DNA of 64,000 bases from Dasania sp. GY-MA-18 (GTDB lineage Bacteria; Pseudomonadota; Gammaproteobacteria; Pseudomonadales; Dasaniaceae). Positions 56,366 through 64,000 of the stretch are shown here, one piece after another. Below the pieces are notes generated by a model. The model saw only the letters and a program-made list of their open reading frames with translations, was not told the origin of the DNA and did no database searches. The translations under genes were made by a program, and so were the position numbers. The stretch covers positions 62,001 through 126,000 of the forward strand of contig NZ_JANHAP010000010.1 of NCBI RefSeq assembly GCF_024734385.1, written 5' to 3'. How positions within the stretch are numbered: the first letter of the stretch is position 1; the number at the start of each line of letters is the position of its first letter.

Positions 56366-57282
56366 TAGGCCTCTAAGCTCAAAGCTAAAATATTTTCTAC
56401 CAAATCATCAAAACTCATACCCACGGCCTTGGCTGCCATAGGCACCAAGCTGTGGCTGGTCATACCCGGCACGGTATTGACCTCTAATAAATAAAATTCA
56501 CCCTGCTCATCCTGCATAAAATCGACTCGCCCCCAGCCGCTGCAACCTATGCTGGCAAAGGCTTGTTCTGCCAACTGCTTTAACTGCTGTTCTTGCTCGG
56601 GCGCTAAACCACAGGGGCAAATATATTTTGTATCGTTAGATATATATTTAGCTTCGTAATCGTAAAAACTATTTTCAGTTTCTAAGCGTATGGGCGGCAA
56701 TGCGGCACCCGCTAACACCGCTACGGTAAACTCGGCACCATTAATCCAGCGCTCGGCTATCACTACGTCGTCGTATTGCTCGGCAAAGTGATAGGCTTTT
56801 TCCAACTGCTCAGCGCTGTCGACTTTGGCCATGCCTAAGCTAGAGCCTTCATGGGCAGGCTTGACCATAGCCTCACCCCACTGCGCCATTAAACCGGCCC
56901 AGTCGCTATCGGCCTGTAAGTGGGCAAACTCCGGCGTAGGCAAACCCACACCAGCCCACAATTGCTTGCAGCGCATTTTATCCATGGCCAAAGCCGAAGC
57001 CATTACGCCGCTGCCGGTATAGCTTATCCCTAACATTTCTAATAAGCCTTGCACGGTGCCGTCTTCGCCCTTAATACCATGCAGCGCAATAAACACATGT
57101 TGATAATCGGCGATTAACGCTTGCACCCAGCCCGGCTCGGCAGTGTCTATAGCTACCGCCTCTATGCCTTTATTGTGTAAAGCTTTCAATACCGCATTAC
57201 CGCTTTGCAGGGAAATATCCCGCTCGGCAGAGGTGCCGCCCAATAACACGGCAACGGGGCTAGTTAAACGCTCAGCTAACAT
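56365..57282 (-). CDS. ddlB: D-alanine--D-alanine ligase DdlB
   Basis: 305 residues. ATP-grasp enzyme joining two D-Ala for the peptidoglycan stem. [58 protein letters not shown], and [33 protein letters not shown] (residues about 252-284). It starts inside the murC end (11-base overlap). The D-Ala it uses is supplied by Alr. Confidence 0.97.
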   Translation of the reverse strand: MLAERLTSPVAVLLGGTSAERDISLQSGNAVLKALHNKGIEAVAIDTAEPGWVQALIADYQHVFIALHGIKGEDGTVQGLLEMLGISYTGSGVMASALAMDKMRCKQLWAGVGLPTPEFAHLQADSDWAGLMAQWGEAMVKPAHEGSSLGMAKVDSAEQLEKAYHFAEQYDDVVIAERWINGAEFTVAVLAGAALPPIRLETENSFYDYEAKYISNDTKYICPCGLAPEQEQQLKQLAEQAFASIGCSGWGRVDFMQDEQGEFYLLEVNTVPGMTSHSLVPMAAKAVGMSFDDLVENILALSLEA

Positions 57283-58714
57283 CTATAGGCCCCTTTAATT
57301 GCGTAGCTGCCAACGCAGCACTTAATACCCCTACATTGCCAGCACCCTGGGTAAGCAGTACGTCGCCATCTTTTAATAAGCGCTGTAACTCGTCGGTAAT
57401 CTCAGAGATATTGGCCACAAATACGGGGTCCACTTTACCGCGATTGCGTATGGTGCCCGACAAACTGCGACCATCGGCACCAGCCACCGGCGTTTCTCCG
57501 GCAGAATAAACTTCCAGTAACACCAGACAGTCAACCTCTGACAACACACGCACAAAGTCTTCATATAAATCTTTGGTGCGGCTATAGCGGTGAGGCTGGT
57601 ATACCATGACCAAACGCCTATCTGGCCAGGCCTGCCTAGCGGCAGAGATTGTCGCCGCCACTTCGGTGGGGTGATGGCCATAATCATCTACCAAAGTGAC
57701 GCTGCCCTTGGCAATGGGGTAGTCACCGTAAACTTGAAAACGCCTACCCACACCTTGAAATTTTTCTACCCCGCGGCAAATCGCGGCATCATCTATACCT
57801 TCGTCACAAGCTACAGCTACCGCAGCGGTGGCATTTAAAACATTGTGATCACCGGGCATATTGATGGTTAGTGACAAAGCACCCTTGCCATTTTTTCTTA
57901 ACACATCAAATTCGGTGGCCATATTGTGCTTGCGCACATTAGTAATTTGATAATCCGCATCGTCACTAAAACCGTAGGTTAAAATCGCGCGGCTAATTTG
58001 CGGCACTAAACCGCGTACCACATCGTCATCTATACACAATACCGCCATGCCATAAAAAGGCAGGTTATGTAAAAACTCTACGAAGGTTTTTTTCAGCTTT
58101 TCAAAGTCACCGCCGTAGGTCGCCATATGATCGGCTTCTATATTGGTAATCACCGAGATCATGGGCTGCAAGTGTAAAAACGAAGCGTCGCTTTCGTCAG
58201 CCTCGGCTACTAAGTAGCGGCTTTCACCCAGCTGCGCATTCGTACCGGCACTGTTAACCAAACCACCAATCACAAAAGTGGGATCTAGTTTGGCCTCGGC
58301 AAAAATAGAAGTAATTAAGCTAGTGGTAGTGGTTTTACCATGGGTGCCCGCCACCGCTATACCGTGCCTATAGCGCATTAACTCCGCCAGCATTTCAGCC
58401 CGCGGTACTACCGGGGTACGCGCAGCTCTGGCGGCGATCACCTCGGGGTTTTGCTCATTCACGGCACTGGAACACACCACCACATCAGCGCCAGCTACAT
58501 TGCTTTCCTGATGGCCGATAAAAATATCAGCGCTCATAGCTTGCAACCTAGCGGTGTTTTTTGAGATACGTATATCAGAGCCAGAAATGCTATAACCCAT
58601 ATTTAATAACACTTCGGCTATGCCGCACATACCGGCGCCGCCTATGCCAACAAAGTGTATGCGTTTAATACGACGCATTTCGGGTACCACAAAGGCAGCT
58701 TCATTACCCAGCAT
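57272..58714 (-). CDS. murC: UDP-N-acetylmuramate--L-alanine ligase MurC
   Basis: 480 residues from the ATG at 58714, with GGAG 7 bases upstream; the open frame extends 14 more codons. Adds L-Ala to UDP-MurNAc. [29 protein letters not shown] (about 17-45), [13 protein letters not shown] (ATP site), [17 protein letters not shown], and [14 protein letters not shown]. Its start overlaps the murG end by 11 bases. Confidence 0.97.
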   Translation of the reverse strand: MLGNEAAFVVPEMRRIKRIHFVGIGGAGMCGIAEVLLNMGYSISGSDIRISKNTARLQAMSADIFIGHQESNVAGADVVVCSSAVNEQNPEVIAARAARTPVVPRAEMLAELMRYRHGIAVAGTHGKTTTTSLITSIFAEAKLDPTFVIGGLVNSAGTNAQLGESRYLVAEADESDASFLHLQPMISVITNIEADHMATYGGDFEKLKKTFVEFLHNLPFYGMAVLCIDDDVVRGLVPQISRAILTYGFSDDADYQITNVRKHNMATEFDVLRKNGKGALSLTINMPGDHNVLNATAAVAVACDEGIDDAAICRGVEKFQGVGRRFQVYGDYPIAKGSVTLVDDYGHHPTEVAATISAARQAWPDRRLVMVYQPHRYSRTKDLYEDFVRVLSEVDCLVLLEVYSAGETPVAGADGRSLSGTIRNRGKVDPVFVANISEITDELQRLLKDGDVLLTQGAGNVGVLSAALAATQLKGPIDVS

Positions 58715-59789
58715 CTGCAAACTCCATACAGGTGGCGGCCACATCAGCGGCGGCATTATTTTTAGCTAGCGCACGTGCAGCCTTAGCCATATTCAGTAAC
58801 TGCTCTTTGTTAAGCATCCAGTGATTAATTTTTTCACTTAGCAATTCCGCGTTTAATTCGCTTTGCGGCAATAACAGGCCCGCGCCATTGTTTGCCAGCC
58901 AGCGAGCATTTTCAGTTTGGTGATCATCTATGGCATGGGGCAAGGGAATTAATAAACTACCCACTCCCGCCGCCGTTAACTCGGCAACGGTTAAAGCCCC
59001 GGCTCTACAAATCACCACATCGGCCCAGCTATAAGCTGCGGCCATATCTTCTATAAAAGGCTCGGCCTTAACGCTGAGCTTGGCCTGGTTATACGCCTGT
59101 TTTACCGACTCTATATGAGCACTGCCGGTTTGATGCCATAGCTCTACCCCGGACTTATCGTCCAGCTGCAGTAAAGCCTGCGGCAGGGCATCGTTAAGCG
59201 CCTTAGCACCCAGACTGCCGCCCAATACCAATACATGTAGCGGCTGGTTTTTTCTAGCCTGCCAACGCAACTCTGGCGCAACAATTTGAGCGATGTCTTC
59301 ACGCACAGGATTACCTATACAACGATTTTTACTGCCGCCCAAATTAATGGGATAAGCTGTTAACACCACCTTGGCAAAACGTGCCAGCAAACGGTTGGTG
59401 GTACCGGCCACGGCATTTTGTTCATGTATTACCAAGGGCCTACCCGTTAACCAAGCAGCTAAGCCACCTGGACCTGCCACAAAGCCGCCCATGCCTAATA
59501 CACACACAGGGTCTAAGCGGCGCAGCACTTTTAATGCCTGTATCAAGGCCTGCAATAATTGCCAGGGTGCTTTTAATAAGCTCACTAAGCCTTTACCGCG
59601 CAAACCCGATACCGTTAATAAATTTAATTTAATATCAGCCTCAGGCACCAAGCGCGACTCTATACCCTTAGCCGTACCGAGCCACTCCACATGTACACCC
59701 TGGGCACGCAGGCATTCGACTGCAGCCAATGCCGGAAACACGTGGCCGCCGGTACCACCGGCCATAATTAACACCGCTGGCGCAGTCAT
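58704..59789 (-). CDS. murG: UDP-GlcNAc transferase MurG
   Basis: 361 residues. Adds GlcNAc to lipid I to form lipid [83 protein letters not shown], and [35 protein letters not shown] (about 275-309). Starts 4 bases inside ftsW. Confidence 0.97.
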   Translation of the reverse strand: MTAPAVLIMAGGTGGHVFPALAAVECLRAQGVHVEWLGTAKGIESRLVPEADIKLNLLTVSGLRGKGLVSLLKAPWQLLQALIQALKVLRRLDPVCVLGMGGFVAGPGGLAAWLTGRPLVIHEQNAVAGTTNRLLARFAKVVLTAYPINLGGSKNRCIGNPVREDIAQIVAPELRWQARKNQPLHVLVLGGSLGAKALNDALPQALLQLDDKSGVELWHQTGSAHIESVKQAYNQAKLSVKAEPFIEDMAAAYSWADVVICRAGALTVAELTAAGVGSLLIPLPHAIDDHQTENARWLANNGAGLLLPQSELNAELLSEKINHWMLNKEQLLNMAKAARALAKNNAAADVAATCMEFADAG

Positions 59790-61027
59790 GATTTAGCCCC
59801 GCCATTGCTTTTTTTACTGACCGTAGCTGCACCCTGGTGCAACTCGCTATAGATACGAAACGCCATGGCCATTAATGCGCAGCACACAATTAAACTGCTG
59901 CCGCCATAGCTCAAAAAGGGCAGCGTTAAGCCCTTGGTGGGCAACATGCCGGTGTTAACCCCTATATTGATAAACACTTGGCCACTTATCATTAACGCTA
60001 TGCCGTAGGCCACATAGGCATGAAACGGCTTAAGCATTTGCTCGGCCAAGCGGCCCAGTTTTAAAATTTGCATAATCAAGCATGCAAACAAGGCCAATAA
60101 TATTAACGAACCCACTGCGCCAAACTCTTCTGCATAAATGGCAAACACAAAGTCGGTATGCGACTCAGGCAAGAAAAATAATTTTTGTATGCTATTGCCC
60201 AAACCCACGCCAAACCACTCGCCGCGACCAAAAGCAATTAATGACTGTGTTAACTGATAGCCACTGCCAAATTTAAACTCATCTGCCCAAGGGTCAGAGA
60301 AGGCCAGCCAGCGTTGCAGGCGATAAGGTGAGGTCGCTATCAGTAATACCAAGGCCATCACTGAACTTAAAATCACCAATAAAAACTGCCCCAGTTTCAC
60401 CCCGGCTAAAAACAACATACCAAAGGCTGTGCCTACGGTTACTACGGTGGCACCAAAATCTGGTTCCAACATCAATAACAAGGTAATTAAAAACAACACC
60501 ACCATGGGTTTAACAAAACCCGCCCAGCTGGCACGCAACTCTTGCTGTCTGCGCACTAGATAGCCAGCTAAATATAAAATCACACAAACCTTAGCTAGCT
60601 CGGAAGCCTGCAGGGTTAACACCCCCAGGCTTAACCAGCGACGGCTGCCGTTCACTTCGCGACCTACACCGGGTATTAATACCATCATCAATAAAATAAA
60701 GGCGGCAAATAACAATAGCGGGCTGCAACGCTCCCAAACATTCATAGGCACTTTATACACCAACAGCGCCCCCACCAAGGCCACCGCTAAATGAAAGCCG
60801 TAGCGCGTAATATGAAAAAACGGGTTGCCGTATTGATAAGCGGCAAACTCTATAGAGGCTGAGCTCATCGCTACAAAGCCAATTAAAATAAGCGCCACTA
60901 TGCAGCCTGCCATTAATGGCGCTGACACTTGCAGCTCACCGGGAGCCGCTACCGCCAAGGCACCCCGGCTAGCTTCTTGTTTGGCCGCCGTTTTTTGTGG
61001 GCGTGTATTTTTAGCGAGCGTGATCAT
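59786..61027 (-). CDS. ftsW: SEDS-family peptidoglycan polymerase FtsW
   Basis: 413 residues. About ten membrane helices after a 35-residue polar N-terminus. GVGREVNGSRRWLSLGVLTLQASELAKV, KPMVVLFLITLLLMLEPDFGA, and LPTKGLTLPFLSYGGSSLIVCC are SEDS landmarks. It works with FtsI in septal glycan synthesis. It starts at the murD stop with a one-base overlap. Confidence 0.97.
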   Translation of the reverse strand: MITLAKNTRPQKTAAKQEASRGALAVAAPGELQVSAPLMAGCIVALILIGFVAMSSASIEFAAYQYGNPFFHITRYGFHLAVALVGALLVYKVPMNVWERCSPLLLFAAFILLMMVLIPGVGREVNGSRRWLSLGVLTLQASELAKVCVILYLAGYLVRRQQELRASWAGFVKPMVVLFLITLLLMLEPDFGATVVTVGTAFGMLFLAGVKLGQFLLVILSSVMALVLLIATSPYRLQRWLAFSDPWADEFKFGSGYQLTQSLIAFGRGEWFGVGLGNSIQKLFFLPESHTDFVFAIYAEEFGAVGSLILLALFACLIMQILKLGRLAEQMLKPFHAYVAYGIALMISGQVFINIGVNTGMLPTKGLTLPFLSYGGSSLIVCCALMAMAFRIYSELHQGAATVSKKSNGGAKS

Positions 61028-62388
61028 CAGTGCACACTCTTATTTTTTAAAGCATTCACCGCTGCGCAAAAATCGTCACCGCGCTGCTGGTAATTGCTAT
61101 ACATATCAAAACTGGCACAGGCCGGTGCCAATAACACCGCATCGCCTTCTTTAGCTAAAGCCTTAGCGGCAGCCACCGCCTCAACCATGCTGCCGGCCTT
61201 GCTTACTTTTACTACCGGTGACAATAAATCTGCCAACACCTGGGCCTCAGTGCCAATTAACACTGCCGCGCTACAGGCACGCTGCACCGGTACTAATAAA
61301 TCATCAAAGCTAGCGCCTTTGCCTTCGCCACCGGCGATTAAGACGATTTTTTCTACGCTGGCTGCTAAGCCTTCTATGGCTGCCAGCGCTGCCCCCACAT
61401 TGGTAGCCTTGGAATCGTTGTAATATTTAACCCCCGCTATGCTGGCAACAAACTGGCAGCGATGTGGCAGGCCAGCAAAATTGCGCAGGGCCTTGAGCAT
61501 GGCTGCAAAGGGCAAGCCCGCAGCATGGCCTAGCGCTAAGGCGGCCAAGGCGTTTTCTATATTGTGGCGGCCTACAATTTTCAGCTCTGATACAGGCATT
61601 AGCTTTTCAAACTGAAAGGCTAAAAATTCTTGCTCGCCCTCTTTAATTAAGCCAAAGCCTTTAAAGTCGGGCTGCCCTAAACCAAAATGCCACTGCTTTA
61701 CTTCATCTGGCACTAAGGGCTTAGATAAAGTGTCAGAGCAATTCACTACCACCTGCTTACAGCCAAAAAAGATGCGGTGCTTGGCGCGGTGATAGGCGGC
61801 TATATCGCTGTATCTATCCATGTGATCGGGGCTGATATTAAGCACCGTGGCCACTTCCGCATTGAGCGGCTGCGCGCGCTCTAATTGAAAACTGGATAAT
61901 TCCAACACATATAAATCGGGTTCAGGCTCGGCCAATAAGGCCAGCGCGGGCACACCTATATTGCCGCCCACAGCAACGCGTTTACCTGCTGCTGCGGCCA
62001 TCTCACCCACTAGTGCTGTCACCGTGCTTTTACCGTTAGAGCCGGTAATGGCGATAATAGGGGCTTTAGCTTCGCGTCTGAATAAATCTATATCGCCACA
62101 GTAAGCCGTGCCCGCCGCTATGGCGCGCTGTATCGCTGGCTGCTCTAGCGATACGCCGGGGCTAATAATTAATTCATTGGCATTGGCTAGTGCTTCATCA
62201 GTAATCGCGCCCAAGCTCACCGCCACATCAGGTAATTCTTGCTGTAATTCTTTTAAACCCGGTGGTTGTTCGCGGCTATCAACGACAGAGAAAGGAATAT
62301 TTTTACTGGCCAAATAACGCGCACAGGATAGCCCCGTCAGGCCTAGGCCTACGACTACACAGTGATTGTCTTTAGCGATAATTTGCAC
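61027..62388 (-). CDS. murD: UDP-MurNAc-L-Ala--D-glutamate ligase MurD
   Basis: 453 residues. Adds D-Glu, tying to the D-Glu block at 2-9 kb. VVGLGLTGLSCARYLA, ISPGVSLEQPAI, ITGSNGKSTVTALVGEMA (ATP), LELSSFQLE, NISPDHMDRY, LPHRCQFVASIAGVKYYNDSKATN and LIAGGEGKGASF. No dedicated D-Glu racemase (murI) gene is in the window. Confidence 0.97.
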   Translation of the reverse strand: MQIIAKDNHCVVVGLGLTGLSCARYLASKNIPFSVVDSREQPPGLKELQQELPDVAVSLGAITDEALANANELIISPGVSLEQPAIQRAIAAGTAYCGDIDLFRREAKAPIIAITGSNGKSTVTALVGEMAAAAGKRVAVGGNIGVPALALLAEPEPDLYVLELSSFQLERAQPLNAEVATVLNISPDHMDRYSDIAAYHRAKHRIFFGCKQVVVNCSDTLSKPLVPDEVKQWHFGLGQPDFKGFGLIKEGEQEFLAFQFEKLMPVSELKIVGRHNIENALAALALGHAAGLPFAAMLKALRNFAGLPHRCQFVASIAGVKYYNDSKATNVGAALAAIEGLAASVEKIVLIAGGEGKGASFDDLLVPVQRACSAAVLIGTEAQVLADLLSPVVKVSKAGSMVEAVAAAKALAKEGDAVLLAPACASFDMYSNYQQRGDDFCAAVNALKNKSVH

Positions 62389-62403
62389 CAGTAATATTTC
62401 CTA

Positions 62404-63486
62404 TTAACGCAGTTTTAAAGTTGCCAAACCAAATAGCACCAGCATGACGGTAATAATCCAAAAACGAACTATCACTCGTGGCTCTGGCCAACCTTTTAAT
62501 TCAAAGTGGTGATGTATGGGCGCCATTTTAAAAATGCGACGGCCGGTAAGCTTATAAGAGGCCACCTGCAAAATAACGGAGACTGTCTCCATCACAAACA
62601 CGCCACCCATAATAAAAAATACAATTTCATGGCGGGTAATAACCGCCACGGTGCCTAGGGCAGCCCCCAGCGCTAAGGCACCTACGTCACCCATAAAAAT
62701 TTGCGCGGGGTAGGTGTTAAACCATAAAAAGCCCAAACCGGCACCGGCCATAGCGCCGCAAAACACCACTAACTCACCGGAGCCCGGCACATAAGGGATA
62801 AATAAATATTGCGAAAACTCGGAGTGCCCCACCAAATAGGCAATCACCCCCAACGCCGAACCCACCATTACCGTGGGCATAATGGCAAGGCCATCTAAAC
62901 CATCAGTGAGGTTCACCGCATTGCTGGAGCCGACGATGACAAAGTAAGTCAGCACAATAAAAAACGGCCCCAGATTCCAGGCGTAATTTTTTAGGAAGGG
63001 GAAAAACAGCTGTGTCTCTGCCGGTGTCACGGCGATATCGTATAAAAAGATCGCCGCCCCCAAGCCCGCCACCGACTGCCAAAAATATTTCCAGCGTGCG
63101 GGTAAGCCTTTGGAGTTTTTCTCTATCACTTTGCGGTAGTCGTCCACCCAGCCCACAGCACCAAAAATGGAGGTCACCAGTAACACCGTCCACACATAGG
63201 GGTTGGTTAAATCGGACCACAACAAGGTACTGGCAATAATCGCCACCAAAATTAATGCTCCACCCATGGTCGGCGTACCAGCCTTGCTGAGGTGAGACTC
63301 GGGGCCATCGTCGCGCACAGACTGGCCTATTTGGTGGTAGTTAAGCTTGCGTATCATCCACGGACCTAACAGCAGAGAAATAAGCAGCGCTGTCATTACC
63401 CCTAAAATACCGCGCACAGTAAGGTATTGAAAAACCTGAAAAGCGGTAAAATGTTGCGACAGTAATTCTGACAACCAAAGCAGCAT
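62404..63486 (-). CDS. mraY: Phospho-MurNAc-pentapeptide transferase MraY
   Basis: 360 residues, ten membrane helices. Makes lipid [59 protein letters not shown] with the catalytic Asp pair, [16 protein letters not shown] and [22 protein letters not shown]. Shares one base with the murF stop. Confidence 0.98.
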   Translation of the reverse strand: MLLWLSELLSQHFTAFQVFQYLTVRGILGVMTALLISLLLGPWMIRKLNYHQIGQSVRDDGPESHLSKAGTPTMGGALILVAIIASTLLWSDLTNPYVWTVLLVTSIFGAVGWVDDYRKVIEKNSKGLPARWKYFWQSVAGLGAAIFLYDIAVTPAETQLFFPFLKNYAWNLGPFFIVLTYFVIVGSSNAVNLTDGLDGLAIMPTVMVGSALGVIAYLVGHSEFSQYLFIPYVPGSGELVVFCGAMAGAGLGFLWFNTYPAQIFMGDVGALALGAALGTVAVITRHEIVFFIMGGVFVMETVSVILQVASYKLTGRRIFKMAPIHHHFELKGWPEPRVIVRFWIITVMLVLFGLATLKLR

Positions 63487-64000
63487 TAGTCTGTCTCCCC
63501 TTGAGTAAAAGTTGTTGTTATTATTTCGACAACACGCTCCATGTGAGAACTACGCGAGCCTTTCACCAACACGGTTCCCTGCTGGCAATAAGGCAAACCT
63601 GCTTGTTGCAACGCTTCTATACTGGCAAAAGCGACAGCGCCCTCGCCAAAACCTGCCGCCACATCATTGGCCCAAGGCCCTACTGCAACAACATGATCAA
63701 TATTTTTACTACGGCAATAGCTGCCCATTTGCCGGTGCAGGGCTTGCTCATGCTCACCCAGCTCGGCCATAGCGCCCAACACTAAACAGCGCGGCTGCTC
63801 ACTTTGCGCCAGCACATCTATGGCGGCTTGCACGGCATCGGGGTTGGCGTTGTAGCTATCGTCTATTAACGTTAAGCCATCGTTAACGGCGATGACATTT
63901 AAACGTCCGGCCACCGCGTGCATATTTTGCAGGCCAGTTTTTATCTCTGCCAAACTGGCTCCGGCTGCCAAGGCGGCGGCCGCCGCAGCCAAGGCATTGG
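63486..64000 (-). CDS. murF: UDP-MurNAc-tripeptide--D-Ala-D-Ala ligase MurF, C-terminal part
   Basis: About 171 codons of the C-terminal part; the gene begins past the right edge. Adds D-Ala-D-Ala to complete the pentapeptide. [41 protein letters not shown] (residues near the left of this piece) with [21 protein letters not shown], and [16 protein letters not shown] are MurF signatures. The product of ddlB is its substrate. Confidence 0.95.
   Translation of the reverse strand, partial: NALAAAAAALAAGASLAEIKTGLQNMHAVAGRLNVIAVNDGLTLIDDSYNANPDAVQAAIDVLAQSEQPRCLVLGAMAELGEHEQALHRQMGSYCRSKNIDHVVAVGPWANDVAAGFGEGAVAFASIEALQQAGLPYCQQGTVLVKGSRSSHMERVVEIITTTFTQGETD

Overview
The window looks like a chromosomal segment of an environmental, probably marine or aquatic, gammaproteobacterium related to the Pseudomonadales/Cellvibrionales. 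Three things point there. The right half has the Pseudomonas-like order pilA-pilB-pilC-pilD-coaE-yacG / mutT-argJ-secA-M23 peptidase-lpxC-ftsZ-ftsA-ftsQ-ddlB-murC-murG-ftsW-murD-mraY-murF. The middle carries an anaerobic hemN, an Fnr/Anr regulator and a complete cbb3 oxidase locus. There is also a secreted protein with a PEP-CTERM sorting tail. Genus cannot be fixed from sequence reading alone. No rRNA, tRNA, CRISPR array, insertion sequence or prophage was seen.

Layout. 1-2.2 kb: start of a PuuD-like membrane protein, an unknown membrane coiled-coil protein and a GNAT acetyltransferase. 2.2-8.8 kb (minus): a D-amino-acid block of alanine racemase, D-amino acid aminotransferase, a DUF4392 D-glutamate-cyclase-like protein, the three 5-oxoprolinase subunits PxpC/B/A, and a DUF1445 protein. 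DUF1445 and DUF4392 are the two halves of animal D-glutamate cyclase; here they flank pxpCBA, making this the most interesting metabolic unit of the window. 9.2-10.4 kb: a secreted LamG/PKD/collagen-like protein. 10.8-13.4 kb: groEL, groES and fxsA, with two near-consensus sigma-32 promoters, one before groES and one before fxsA. 13.7-20.8 kb: an SDR oxidoreductase, an alkyltransferase-like (ATL) protein, cmoA-cmoB, a group III truncated haemoglobin, small unknown proteins, a DUF3047 protein, a MATE pump and a PEP-CTERM protein.

21-32 kb (plus): hemN (behind a perfect FNR box), fnr/anr, ccoNOQP, ccoGHIS and a TauE/SafE-like membrane protein with a His-rich tail. Together they cover low-oxygen sensing, haem supply, the high-affinity oxidase and its copper/haem assembly machinery. 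32-39.7 kb: DUF481 beta-barrel, ROK sugar kinase, ampE-ampD, DUF1631 protein, a membrane retropepsin-like protease and nadC.

39.9-46.4 kb: a type IV pilus locus with the pilin cassette (pilA plus a TfpX/TfpZ-type accessory protein) divergent from pilBCD, followed by coaE and yacG. 46.4-64 kb (minus): mutT, argJ, secA, M23 peptidase, lpxC, then the division/cell-wall (dcw) cluster back to a murF cut by the window end. Many dcw genes overlap by 1-11 bases, typical of translational coupling.

Starts were moved inward from the longest reading frame where a Shine-Dalgarno sequence or the family N-terminus made this clear; each case is noted.
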